Assembly: GCF_964340395.1 (NCBI RefSeq)
Contig: NC_135554.1
Span: forward strand, 15,440,092-15,504,091
Direction of reading: 5' to 3'
DNA: 64,000 nt
Origin: Glandiceps talaboti
Lineage: Eukaryota; Hemichordata; Enteropneusta; Spengelidae
A program made the position numbers and the translations under genes. Positions 36,285 to 49,700 of the stretch are shown here, piece after piece. How positions within the stretch are numbered: position 1 is the stretch's first letter; every line of letters begins with the position of its first letter. The notes beneath the pieces were generated by a model. That model had not been told where the DNA came from, did not search any database, and was given only the letters and a program-made list of their open reading frames with translations.

Positions 36285-36847
36285 GTGATTCCTTAACGTA
36301 ATAAAAATATTCCTCAGCCAATGTAATTGTCACTGAATATAAAGCTTTCAAGAAATGCCACTATATATTTGAAGATATTAAATGTTGAGAGATGTTGGAG
36401 ATATCCCCCCCCCCCCGAAACGCGTAGAAAAAGCCCCGCATTTTGTTTGTGATGTGAAAAAGCTCATGCACGACGTGATTCACCTTTCGCCCATATGGTA
36501 GCTACTTTCTAGCACCCTCTAGTGCGTTTGGAAAGTGTGAATCTTTCGTTTAAATGAGATCCTCACAGGATTTTGACTATCACCGTTGGTGGCGGTTGTC
36601 GGCACGGGAATAAGTACCACATACCACAGAGAGAAGCAATCGAACGATTGATGAATTGATTGATTTTTGTGGTGAAATAAACCTGAGTTTTCTGTTATTG
36701 TTTCTTTCCTTTCCCTGGTTAGTCTTCTCTTCCGGCTGAATTCGTTGACTAATTATCCATTCCTCTCCTTATATCTAATTGAAAACATCTTTAATCTTAT
36801 AATTACCACGGTATCAGTGAACTCAGTCTGGCACTTTATCTTGTGTT
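36285..36847. other. Intergenic spacer
   Basis: About 560 bp between the microsatellite and the first Penelope-like fragment. Includes a poly(C) run near 36405-36416. I see no gene or named element. Confidence 0.5.
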
Positions 36848-37485
36848 TTAACTTCTGATATAACATTCACACAGAAATATAAAACAGTAACGTAGCAACC
36901 AGTAGTTACCAGTACTCCACAGCTGGCTGAGTGTAATATTCATACCATACTCGCTGTTGGAGATGGTGGCGTTATGCGCTTTGATTATGGTAGCCATGTT
37001 TGGCATGCAGCTATAACTGACTTTGACATTGTTTCTGTTGAATATTTTGTGTAACTTAGAGTCTGCTGGGAAATGTTTTGTGATTAGGTTGAGGAATCGT
37101 TTGCCTACATTGGTGGCTACGTTTTTGCTGTATGGTGGGTTAAACCAGATGGTGTTTCTATTTCGGTTTTTCTTGTTTTTCTGCGTCGGGGTGCTGGTGT
37201 ACGTGATGTTCTCTTTGTGGCCGCTGGTTTTTAGTGCATTTTGGTACAGTGGGGCTGCCTGGTTGAAGATGTGTTCGTCGGATGATATGTCGGAAATTCT
37301 ACGGCCGATGGCTGACGATATGTTCTTGATGATGCTGGGTGGGTGGTTAGACTGCGTGTGTATGTACATGGGGTTGTCGTTGGGTTTCCTGTAAGGGTAA
37401 TATTTACCGTTGTTGAGGTTGAGCGTTATGACTAGAAAGTTGACGGTTTTCAGATTGGTGAGTATGGTTATTTTTAACCCCCATG
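36848..37485 (-). mobile_element. Penelope-like element fragment: reverse transcriptase end and linker
   Basis: Read on the minus strand from about 37485, an open frame gives the C-terminal reverse transcriptase motif [15 protein letters not shown]. It continues with QSNHPPSIIKNI, then [20 protein letters not shown] and KIFNRNNVKVSYSCMPNMA, the stretch between reverse transcriptase and endonuclease in many metazoan Penelope-like elements. It then degenerates before the zinc finger and GIY-YIG part. It starts against the (TA)n tract at 37491. Confidence 0.85.
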
Positions 37486-37487
37486 TG

Positions 37488-38670
<1,183 letters not shown>

Positions 38671-38920
38671 CACAATTCTGTTAAGATATTAAGATGATTA
38701 TTAAAAATGTACCAGCATTTGTTTTTGATTATGTTTACAACTGAATCTATAGATGTATATTATGAATGTCTGGTATTTGTGTACATTATGTAAACATTAT
38801 CAGAAATTTGTCAGAAATAGGAAAAAAAAATACCGCGTCACCGCATCACTTTGGAATTTTGCCTAGGATGACAAACCTTTTTAAGGGTTTAATATATGGA
38901 ACCATATCATTTTTGTCTTA

Positions 38921-39926
38921 TTAAAGTTTGTTTTTATAAACAAGTTTTTGGAGTCTAAATATATCTTTTGCTTTTCTGAAAATCTCTATGTCGTAACGCA
39001 TAGCTTCGTTTACCACCGGGTCAGCAGACAATTCTGCAATTAGTTTTTCTGCAACTTTCTCTTTAGTCAAGAGTGGCCCTTGCCCCTCCATTTTGTATTG
39101 CCGTTTGTTCTTGATTTCCCCTGCACACTGACTGTGAAACGGCAATTGGTATACTCGTTCAAACAGAGCCAAACTTGTGTCATATTCATCTGTGATGCCT
39201 ATAACTGCAAACCACCACTGTAACCGATCAAGTACAAAATCCAACACGATGTCTTTTTGTTTTTCGGTCATTAGATGGTTTAAGATGAGTTCATTTCTCC
39301 ACCAAGGGGGGATTTCATCCGTCGGAGGATCTTCTGGTGTTCGCAGTATGTTCACGAGAGGCAGGAATTTGTTTGTGAAGAACAATGGGTTTGCCAGCAA
39401 TTGTCGGAAGAAAAAACTCCCTTGGTGTATAGCCCATTCTCTTATTGACAGTTTACTTGCATTCCTGACGTCACATTGCTGTGCATATATTAATCTGCAC
39501 ATGTTATGTGACGATATAACCCGTTCGTATGGATCCCTCAAGATAGTGAAGTATGAACATGGCTTATTGCTGAAATCACACATTCCAAATGTCGAATCGC
39601 CCATGTAAGATCTCGCGAGATCCTGATGTACTCCTTGGCTTAACATGAGAGTGTAGAAGTCATCAGCATTGGGGTTTGCGACCATTGCAGGTGGCGGATT
39701 GTTTGTAAGTGTCATTAATTTTTCCAGGCAACGTTTTGTGGTGCTTCCTCCAGACTTTTGGTTGTGCACAAATACAATAGTACTATTTTGGTACAGTTCA
39801 TCTGGCGGCCATTTTACTAATTTTTTCTGGTCGTGTTTCCTTGTGTAGAAGTTTGGTAGAAAGTTTCTCTTCAACAGCCATTTAAACTTCAAATTTTCAA
39901 TGATTTGCTCTTTTGGATTCGAATGT
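38921..39926 (-). CDS. Sulfotransferase exon 2: catalytic domain
   Basis: Acceptor TTTTTTCAG|A on the minus strand, single long coding exon of 335 codons to the stop at 38921. Contains both predicted PAPS-binding motifs. The Ile-Glu-Asn-Leu stretch before residue 61 is also in frame, so the coding region extends upstream of the first Leu/Met-like codon. Confidence 0.92.
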
Positions 39927-41780
39927 CTGAAAAAAGAAAAACAAGAAAAAAGTTAAAAAAAAAAAAATATTTGTAACCCCGACACAAATTACACTATTTT
40001 AGCAGAGTCTAGGGCACACATACTTGATTGCAGTTTCTATTCACATAGTAGGTATGGGCATCTAAAGTTCTAGATCTCTAACATTCCAAAGAGACATAAT
40101 ATAACTATATCTGCAATAGTAATGATATTATACCAATGTTACCGACACTACCATTTTTGTGTTACATGCCAAACTGATTTTCACCCCCTCGATGTTTTCC
40201 TATATACCGGTATATCCATGCTTCAAAACTTGCTTTATTAATGTGTAAAAGTCACCATACACGGTGGTCGTAAACTCTTTCAACCCTATTTGACGCATCA
40301 CTATCATACTAATACAGACGAAACCAATAACGACAGCCCTAACACCGATAAACGGTAATGAAATAACTTGTGCTCATCTCTCAAATCTCACTGGATGTGA
40401 ATTTTAGAAGTAGACGCGCGCAGAGCAAAATCGTTCTCAATCCATTACATGGAGCTATACATTGCCGTAAAATGGTTCAATCTAGATTATTAAAACCAAC
40501 ACACTTTGAGTGCACCAACATAACATTCAAAAAATGAACATTTTTTTGGACCTATTTTAGATGGCAGAACAGGTATTGTGTCATACCACGAGGGCGAACT
40601 TCTCTTATATAGATAGCTATTAAGCGTAGTGGAAGCTAAATAAAGTTTCTTAGTTGTGTTGAAATCTAGACGATAATGATGCAATCGTCACAGTGGCAAT
40701 GAAACATTAAATATATAGCCGAGTGTTAACGTTATCCTTGTGCTCAACTGCAAACTAAAGAGTGTCGATTGTCAATGTATTTGGTTTCACTTCATACTTG
40801 ACTATTTGTATTACATGTTATTCAAATGTTGGTTGATAATCTCTCCTCCCGATGGTTCTCATTGTCCTTCAGAAACGACAACTGTGAGCACACCATCATC
40901 ATCCTTCATAATCCGGGGCATGATAACTGCTACACGTTTGTCTATTTACAGACTGCCTATTTGCCATGAAATAATATTATTTTACTATCATAATGAATGA
41001 ATGAATTTTTATTTGCATACAAATTTTAAACGGAGCATCAAATCATATGTCCAATTCACTTTGGACAAGTATATACTTTTCAAAATAGTAGAAGCTAGAA
41101 AACAGTTACATAAAAACATTATTTTTTATCTTATGCATATACATGCCTGCTAACGCCGGACCATTGCTAAGGCAGTGAATGTGAAGCAAGTTTCAATTTG
41201 GCGTTTCTTGGCAGTTATGTGAAATGTATGTGGTGTGAAATCATGGAATGGCTCTTCAAAACCCAAAAGTTTACTAAAATGTCTCCATTTCCTGGAATGG
41301 CGTTCCTCTTGAAGACATTTCTTTATCACACTTCATGTCAGCACTTTGAGATATGTCGATCTATGAAATGAAATGAAAACATCTAGACCCTTTAACATTT
41401 ATTCATCTTTCCATACAGAATTTGGTTGCCATGGCAAACTCTTCTATTTTGTATAAAACTGTTACAGTAACTGTAAAATGACAAAATTACACCAGATTAC
41501 AGAATTGATACATACACCAGAAACGCCCCAAGCTGTTCACATTAATAGCTTGAATTCTAAACTCGATCAAACTCATGAAATATTAACACTTCCATTGAAA
41601 GAATATTACCCGTGGATATAGCGGTGTCAAAGTTTACCTCTGTATCAGTGTCTCCCATGGCAAGCCGATGTTTTCCGTTGACGGAGAGCCACCAAACAGG
41701 ACAAAGAAAAAAACTAATAATGAAATTAGAACAATGACTCGCACAGTCTTCTTCCGTCGTTGAATCGATTGCGTAGCCAT
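38921..41780 (-). CDS. Golgi-type carbohydrate sulfotransferase (Sulfotransfer_2-like), complete, two exons
   Basis: Predicted to transfer sulfate from PAPS to a glycan, probably in the Golgi lumen. Exons 41638-41780 and 38921-39926 join in phase (AG + A gives Arg48) to encode 382 aa. Residues 1-13 are short and basic, then one membrane span (about 14-32) gives type II topology. Residues 98-110 (IVFVHNQKSGGST) look like the 5'-phosphosulfate loop and residues 178-183 (RDPYER) like the 3'-phosphate site. The QK(S/T)GG(S/T)T form recalls heparan sulfate 6-O-sulfotransferases, but I cannot name the acceptor. Exon 1 lies inside the tandem duplication unit; exon 2 does not. A second exon 1 occurs at 59925-60067. 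Confidence 0.88.
41638..41780 (-). CDS. Sulfotransferase exon 1: start codon and membrane anchor
   Basis: ATG at 41780. Encodes MATQSIQRRKKTVRVIVLIS, the rest of the hydrophobic anchor, and WETLIQ. Donor CAGAG|GTAAAC, phase 2. Confidence 0.9.
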
Positions 41781-42191
41781 ATCAAACTGACACACATTCA
41801 ACTTTATGACATCACAACATATCTGTCCGGGTACAGACCATTCCCATCCTTAAACGGGTGAGATGGGTTGCTTCTATTGCGTGCAATTGTTGAGGGGAAG
41901 GAGATGTAGCAAATAACCCCCCCTCCACGATTGACAAATTATAAATGTACAAAAACGTTTTTGTTAGGTATGAGATGTTTCCTAGGCTCCCCCTGCCATA
42001 GAAACACGTGTTGTCAACCGTTATATGTTGACCAACCTTTTATTTGATGCACCTCACCAGAGACAAACCCCCTTCAAAAGATTTACGCGACTGTTCAAAT
42101 CCGACTAATCGAGGATTATTTGTCACTATCAATCATCCACTGCAATATTTGCATATTAGCAAATGTATAAATAGATAGATAGACATATCTA

Positions 42192-42443
42192 CATGTATGT
42201 ATGTATGTATGTATGTATGTATGTATGTATGTATGTATGTATGTATGTATGTATGTATGTATGTGTGTATGTATGTATGTGTGTATGTATGTATGTGTGT
42301 GTATGTATGTATGTATGTATGTATGTATGTATGTATGTATGTATGTATGTGTGTGTATGTATGTGTGTGTGTATGTATGTATGTGTGTATGTATGTATGT
42401 ATGTATGTATGTATGTATGTATGTATGTATGTGTGTGTGTGTG

Positions 42444-42479
<36 letters not shown>

Positions 42480-42624
42480 TGTATGTATGTATGTATGTAT
42501 GTATGTATGTATGTATGTATGTAGGTGTGTGTATGTATGTATGTATGTATGTATGTATGTATGTATGTATGTATGTATGTATGTATGTATGTATGTATGT
42601 ATGTATGTATGTATGTATGTATGC
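42192..42624 (+). repeat. (ATGT)n microsatellite
   Basis: About 430 bp. The matching array in the second copy (61165-61233) is only about 70 bp, so it has expanded or contracted since duplication. The long open frames on both strands here are spurious. Confidence 0.98.
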
Positions 42625-42999
42625 GTGCATTTACCAGTATACGTGTCATATACTAAATACCACATTTTATGGTATTGTTCAATAAAACACCAATTTACTG
42701 ATATCAAAGTTGGACGATTGGTCACCTAACATCTGTGACCATACTGCATTCACAATGTTTTCTATGGAAACCTCTGTAATCCGATTAACTTATTGCAACA
42801 CATTAAATAAATATGCATATTTTTTTACGTAACTAGGCCTACATTTGATCAATTTTTCTTCCAATTTAACATTCATTGCAAGCCTTAAAAGTGTTCCCCA
42901 TTAATGAAACGTATTCTGGTATGGTAATTTTATGATAAAGTTTGCACACTCGTTGTTTGCAGAAGAAATACGGTTGACTCATTACACGGGTGTTCCACT

Positions 43000-43056
43000 G
43001 ACAGACAGACAGACAGACAGACATACATACATACAGACAGACAGACAGACATACAT

Positions 43057-43099
<43 letters not shown>

Positions 43100-43100
43100 T
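43000..43100 (+). repeat. (ACAG)n microsatellite
   Basis: ACAG and ACAT units, also present in shorter form at 61601-61662 in the duplicate. Confidence 0.95.
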
Positions 43101-44319
43101 AGACATACATTCATGTTTACACATAATATCACGTGACTCATTATTGGTCTGAATAAAACCCATTCTAGTTGTTTTCATTTGACTACAAAGAATTCTACTT
43201 ACTCAAACGTTCAGGTCGTTTCATATCTATAAAGGCCAACACTGTATCACCTTGACAGCTACCAATAGTGTCAATCCCAGGTTCTCACATTAGTGTTGTT
43301 ATCTTATCAGTTAATCAGTTAAAGGCCAGGGTTTTAATCCCTGGTTTTTACATTAGTGTTATCAGTTAAAGGCCAGGGTTTCAATCCCAGGTTCTCACAT
43401 TAGTGTTATCATTATCACTAGAGTCTAAAGAATTACATAGGACCATTCTCTTGTTCAGGACCAGATGTTTCTATTGATCTGCCAGACAACTGTATTTCTT
43501 ACCCAGTTATTAATCTTAATCCGAATTGGACTTTTTTTGGTCCATTGGATGGACACATCCACGGCCATGTAATTACTTTCCAAAGTATCTCGCACTTGTC
43601 CAATTATAAATGTCGTTACAAGATATTAACCAACTTTGTAATATCCTGACGTTCAGTCAACGCACCCTACCCCAAAACATCACCACACGCCTTCTTTTCA
43701 TGATGCAAGCTGTCATGCCAATCTTTCAGTAAATGAGAAGCCTGGTACTGGGTAGGGCTGAACAACACGCGTGCGATGTATGTTACAGTCGACAAGGACA
43801 ATTAAATATTTGCAGCTACATGTATTTATTTAGTAGCAAATGTTTCTGGTTAAAACCAGCAAGGTTTAAATCGACTTATAATTTAATATAAAAAAATAAA
43901 AACATCATTGTTACATGTAGGTTGTTGTCACACCTTCCTTGTATGTAAACAAAGTAGTGATACATTTCGAAAGAGTATTTTTGGTTTTTGTTTGTTTATT
44001 TTTACAAAGAAGTGTGTTGTAATGAGCCAGGGCACTCACTGTAGTTGGTAATTTGACTTGAGTTCATTCTCAAGTGATGAGATGGTTAGTGGTAGTGAGG
44101 GCTGAGGTGGAGGATGGGGCAATTGTTTAACAATACCTTCGGACATCTCAATTTGTGCATTGGCGTGGTTCCTTACTTTCCTTTACCAGAAGCAAAATGA
44201 AGGACAGCAAATTAGCTTTTTGATTATTGTACCTACAAATATTGTCAGTATGCGAAATATCCCGGATTCAAATCAAATTCATTAATTGCACAAATGACAC
44301 ATTACAACTAAGGAGTCAT

Positions 44320-44660
44320 GATGGGTGAATGGTTAGAATGGCCGGCTTAAAATCCGCAGGTTCGAACCCCGCCCGTCACTGCCGTTTATTTCTGAAGGGC
44401 TAAAGTCCTTGGGCAAGATTTGAACCACGACTGTGTCTCATTCAACCTAGCTGTATAACTGGGACCTGCTAGGATAAATATTGCAATGTGAATGCTTTAT
44501 TCCTGTGCACTTATAAAGGCTGCGATGGATTGTATGCTCCCCAGGGAGTTGAGGAAGTATAAAGGGATGTTGTGCCGCTATACATTTGTAGATCCATGCC
44601 AGGGGTAACAACTGTAAAGCGCTTTGAGCACAAAGTGAGAAAGTGCTATATGTTATAACC
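44320..44660 (+). mobile_element. tRNA-derived SINE, well preserved
   Basis: Head with A-box-like 'tgggtgaatggttagaa' and a perfect B box GGTTCGAACCCC at 44359. The body is shared with 7650-7970, and the tail 'gtaaagcgctttgagcac' then 'gaaagtgctatat' resembles the LINE-type 3' ends used by SINEs. Absent from the paralogous position in the second duplication copy, so inserted after duplication or lost there. Confidence 0.85.
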
Positions 44661-45221
44661 AAGAGACATTATCATTATATCAACAGGCTATATATGTATT
44701 TGCACTTTGTTATCATGAATGTATGTACCAATAATTAAATCTGAAAGTGAATCGTCGAAATTTCAAGCTTTAAAGGAATATTGTGCTTTGTTGTAATCCA
44801 TGTACACGTACCAGGTTATATGAAATATGGAACTTTATATTGCTATTATTAAAAAAATAATTATGCATTCTCAAGATATCATGTTACCCAAAAACAGAAA
44901 ATTAGTAACTATGCAAATGACCAATTGAAATTACAAAAGCGCTTGTCATTCCCAATGAATGTACAAAGTGCTACGAAATTGTAAATGGCATTCTTCAGAT
45001 ATAGCCTAATTATCGAAAATTATGCAAATGAACCATTAACTGTAAAAGCTACATCAACAAGTTTTACATCACACATTCGTTTTGTTATCATCCATGTATG
45101 TATCGAATTATATGAAACTTGAATTAGTTATTATACTACAGTCTCACAAAATGCAAACTCTTGTGACACTGTTTCAATTCAATGTATTCAAGATATCCTA
45201 ATGTTACACCATATCAGCCTC

Positions 45222-45391
45222 TTACAACCACGGAGAAAAGACACCGTTAAAGTTATCAGGGTCTGCTCTGTGATCTAAAGTTAGATCCACGTGAGGAACA
45301 ACGTCTTTTTTATATTCTCTTAAACGTTTCCTGAGTTCTTCGACTTTTTGTGGGTACTTGTCAGCCAAATCATAACGTTCTTCTGGGTCAT
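45222..45391 (-). CDS. Arylsulfatase exon 16, last
   Basis: Acceptor CCTTAG|AT. Encodes DDPEERYDLADKYPQKVEEL to FNGVFSPWL and a TAA stop. Confidence 0.94.
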
Positions 45392-46654
45392 CTAAGGTGA
45401 AAAACAAAACAACTGAAAGGTAACCAAACCCGACATGATGAATCCGATTTCATATGTGCTGAGAACTTGATAAGAGAAATATCTTTCTTCATTACAATAC
45501 TATACTCATCTTAAGATAAGGCTGATGTATTTACAAACCCATTTTTTGAAATATGTTCCTTGGACGAGTATTTAATTTTTGTTATCAAGGCCATACCTTT
45601 TAAGTTGAATAGATATGTGACATTTGCCGGTGGTGGTGGTGTTTCCATGTTCCTTGCTCCTTGAGGTATAAAAACGTCTCTATCTATTGGATACCAATCA
45701 TCTTGTAATGGGCAAAGATAGATATGTAGTTATTATTCTTAGGAATTGTATGTATGTAAATATCCAAACTGTAAAAAATTATAACTACATTCCTATACCA
45801 TTTCTTACCGTGACGGTTTCTAAAAAAGTATATTTGGAGAAAAGTGTCATTCTGTCTGATCTAGCATGAACCCTGGGAAGAAGTTCAAGTGTTTCAATCA
45901 TCTTATCAAACTCCTGAACTCGACTATCGAACATATCGCTACTTTGATGAACATACGTACTGTCATACACAGTTTTGCGTGACTGTTTAAACAAGCCATA
46001 GAAAATTGAATCAGTCAAAATTATAGCTTGTTCAGCAAATAAGAAATGACTTACAATTGTACTCCTAACGTACATCATGACGTAAGACTGGTCACGTGGT
46101 GTCTTGTCATGAACTTGTATACATGCCATATGGGCCACATTCAAACACATGGCCAAGAAAGTTTCCAGGAAGTTATAAGCATTGCTCTCTATATATATGC
46201 CTTATAACAATCATTCTGCTGTGATATATTCTAAGATCAGTGATATTAGTAGGAAAACAGGAAGAACAAGGGTGCTAATATCGTAGTGCTATTGTAGGCT
46301 GACATTAATTGCCTACATCATATATCATTTATACCTAACTGATATGTAACATGAATTAGAAAGAATATCATGACGTCATTCCTATACTCACCTACGTCAT
46401 GAAGGAACTGACCTGGATACAACATATTTGGGTTTCCAACAATTAATTTCCAATCACCGACTCTACAGTAAATGGAACATATATTTTATCATCACAGTAA
46501 CTTACTACCGGGATATTTTCTTTTACATATTAACTTTAGTGACCTGGCAATCATAGAAATCCATACTATTTCACCCTCTTTAATAAGTTTGTGTAAAATC
46601 TTAAACTTTTTCTGCGTGTGCTGTATATTTCGTATTGTTATTTTGTCGTTTTTT

Positions 46655-46724
<70 letters not shown>

Positions 46725-49700
46725 TCGTTGTTGTTGTTGCTGTTAGTAACTACTATGTAGACGATAAACGTGATAATCTATACATCACACATATATCTCA
46801 TAAATAAATCTTTAGAATGAAACAACAGGTTTTGGCAAATGTTTTGACATTTCCATGTGCACATGCACAATAGCCAAGATGACATAATGCTTCTATGTTT
46901 TTAGTAAGGAAAATTTGATCCATTGGGAAAGGAAATCGTGACATATTTTGCAGAAGAAACATTCGTAGTGGGAACTTAGTCACACTTTCATTTTAGTTAG
47001 CTTCCATGCTATGAAAATATAACAACTACAGTCTCTACCTTATAGCAGCACCCGGAGATTGTTCAAAGTTATCAATGTTGTAGATGAACTCATTACGTGG
47101 TGAAGGAGATCCATCTTGTATCATGTCCCAAATATTTTTACCATCTAGGTCTGGTTCTGTAAGACGTGAGATATAAAATTTATGACTCATTTAAGATAGA
47201 ACGGCCGTGTATATTATCGGCGTATACATTGTCAGTAACAAATAACTGTGTTTTATGGTCATTCACATTAACTGCTTACATCTATTCCAAAATAGAATGA
47301 GCATTGTGGTGAAAACAGTTCGGAGAACGGAAAAAACAAACAGGACACACATTTTTGGTGATTTTACATAGAATCATCTTACCAGGTTGAATTCCAGCAA
47401 CAGCGAGTAAAGTGGTATGCCAGTCAGTGATGTGGTTTAGTCTGATGCAAAAAGGTACAGGGAAAAGAACAAAGTTTGAAAGTGATTTGTTTTTGATTTC
47501 ATATTAAATTGACATTTTGTCATCGCATTTTTGGGGAAATAATGTATATTCATATCTTTCTTGACCACATAGTTTAAAAACTGTGTTGGCTGTAAAACTA
47601 ATCATAACACAAAGCCCTTTCAGGATATATCAAGGGACATTAATTTGTCTTCCATAAAGATTTAGTTAATCTTCGCCCACTGTATTTTAGGAATTTAACA
47701 TTATGTTTTCTGTTTTGTATTGCAGCAAAAGTAACCATTTTTTACATAAAACATCCTTCTAAGAAATAGGATAAAAGTCACGACATTTCTACTCACCCAT
47801 TGTTGACGTAGCCTTTTCTTTTCAGACGTTCTCCATGGATCATTGCTGGCACCCTAGAACCACCTTCAAATAGTGTTCCTGCGACAGAACGAAACGGCAA
47901 ATTATTGCCCTGCGTGACAACGACGGCGCCATTCTGTAGGAATGAAAAACGAAATACAATATGACAGTCACGAGTCTTAAAGCTATTCTTGTTCAAATTG
48001 CGGACATTATATTTTTACATACATTTCAGATTTAAACAATTATTGAGTGAAATTTTATAGGTACAAAAATCACATTGGTTATAAAAACATACCTATTCCA
48101 GAGAATATCTGGAGTGTACAGATATCCATTGTAATGATGTAAATTCAAGATCATTAATGACGAGATGAGAAATAATTGTATGCATATTTGTTAACAGATT
48201 TGCATAATTAAGTGTGAAATTGTATATACTCATACACCCTAAATGACACATATATTGGTAATAGCCTTTACAACAACTCTGGTGGTGACTATAACGGTTA
48301 TAAATTACTGACACAATTTTTAAATGAAAAATCGAGAAAAATGACGATGTAGAATGTTTTAACTCATATTTCGAGCATGGAAGAACCAGTGCCATAAACA
48401 AGCGTTGTCGTGACATAGAGCGACCAGGGTATATACTCCATATTTTCTGTTAAAAAACAATATCTTGGTTTGTGCATGATATAATGATATCTATGATTTG
48501 AATAGGGGGGACATTTGTTTGCATAGTCAAACCCTTGGTTGAATGTTCATGTTATTATATTAACGTTTCAGATGTTGTACACTAAACGTGCTGTAGACAT
48601 CATATCAAACCATTATAGAGATTATCCACTGTTTCTTTATTTCTCTATGGACCAACCAGATTTTTTATACTTTAACTTTAAGTAGTCTGTTTTTGGTACA
48701 ATATATCCCATTGTTAGAGAAGCATAGTTATCTCAGACAATATCCCCGGTGTACAGAAATACATTGTATCTGACGATCGAAATTCAAAACAGCTGAAAGG
48801 AGACATTGTTCAAACACTAGTTACAGATTTGCATAATAAAGTAATATGCATATATTACAGTTTGAAATTACTGACACGATAATGTAAAGTTTATTTGTGA
48901 CTTATTTATCATGACAAATTACAATAAATAAATGTTTGTTTCCTTACATCACTGATGAAGAATAGTATTGTGTCTTCCCAGAGACCACGTGACTTCAATG
49001 CCTTTGTTATATTACTAACAGCTTCATCCATCACTGAAAGTTTTCCTGACAAACAATGAGATGGTTAGTGTAATCATGTAGTTCTTAATACAACCAATTC
49101 TCAACACCACTATAACAGTCTTAACTGTCGATTTTTTTTACGTTTGAAAACGCCGCTCGGTGAGGCGGCTATTTATGTTGGAGCCTTTAGAAGTTAACCT
49201 AGCTCTGTTGACCACGATGTATCGACCGATAGAATTCTTCATAGCTCAGTCACCACAATTTTCTATGTCATCAAGAACACGTCTTACTAAGAGCAGTTGC
49301 CTCCTCCTCAAAACACATGCACACTGGCAATGCATATTTACAGCACTGTTGCATATAAAACTGTTGTACCACAATGTTGACGCTGTCAATAACCAAACTA
49401 ATGAATGGCCGACTTCTAAATCGGTTACTAACATCTCAATAATGTGCACTATACAATATCATCATCATCATAAAACACGTCCGTCGTTATGGCAACAAAA
49501 CAACACTTAATAATTATCTGGATAACTGAGTTTCAAGATCATCCTGAACTTCGTAATATCATTCAAGAAAATGAAATGCACACCAAAGAGACAAAGGTGA
49601 AAAAACAACCAAGAAAAACAACCAACCAAGAATGTCCTTAATTTGTCCTTTATTACTAAAAATTCTTACCATAATATTTCCTGAGATTCTCATTTCTAAT

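Larger units (their letters stand above)
41188..46560. repeat. Tandem duplication, copy 1 (matches 59468-64000)
   Basis: From 'aagtttcaatttggcgtttc' onward this copy is nearly identical to 59468 onward, with offset about 18.28 kb. It covers sulfotransferase exon 1, the intergenic region and arylsulfatase exons 16-14. It differs by a longer (ATGT)n array, an extra block with a SINE (about 43435-44705), and lack of the 660-bp palindrome. Confidence 0.93.

Noticed and set aside
42116-42729. Long open frames encoding YIHT or MYVC repeats on both strands
   Set aside because: Translations of the (ATGT)n array; the same holds near 36000, 49808-50218, 51719-52046 and 61141.
44320-44392. Possible tRNA gene
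   Set aside because: A and B boxes are present but the acceptor stem does not close and the sequence continues into a SINE body shared with two other sites.
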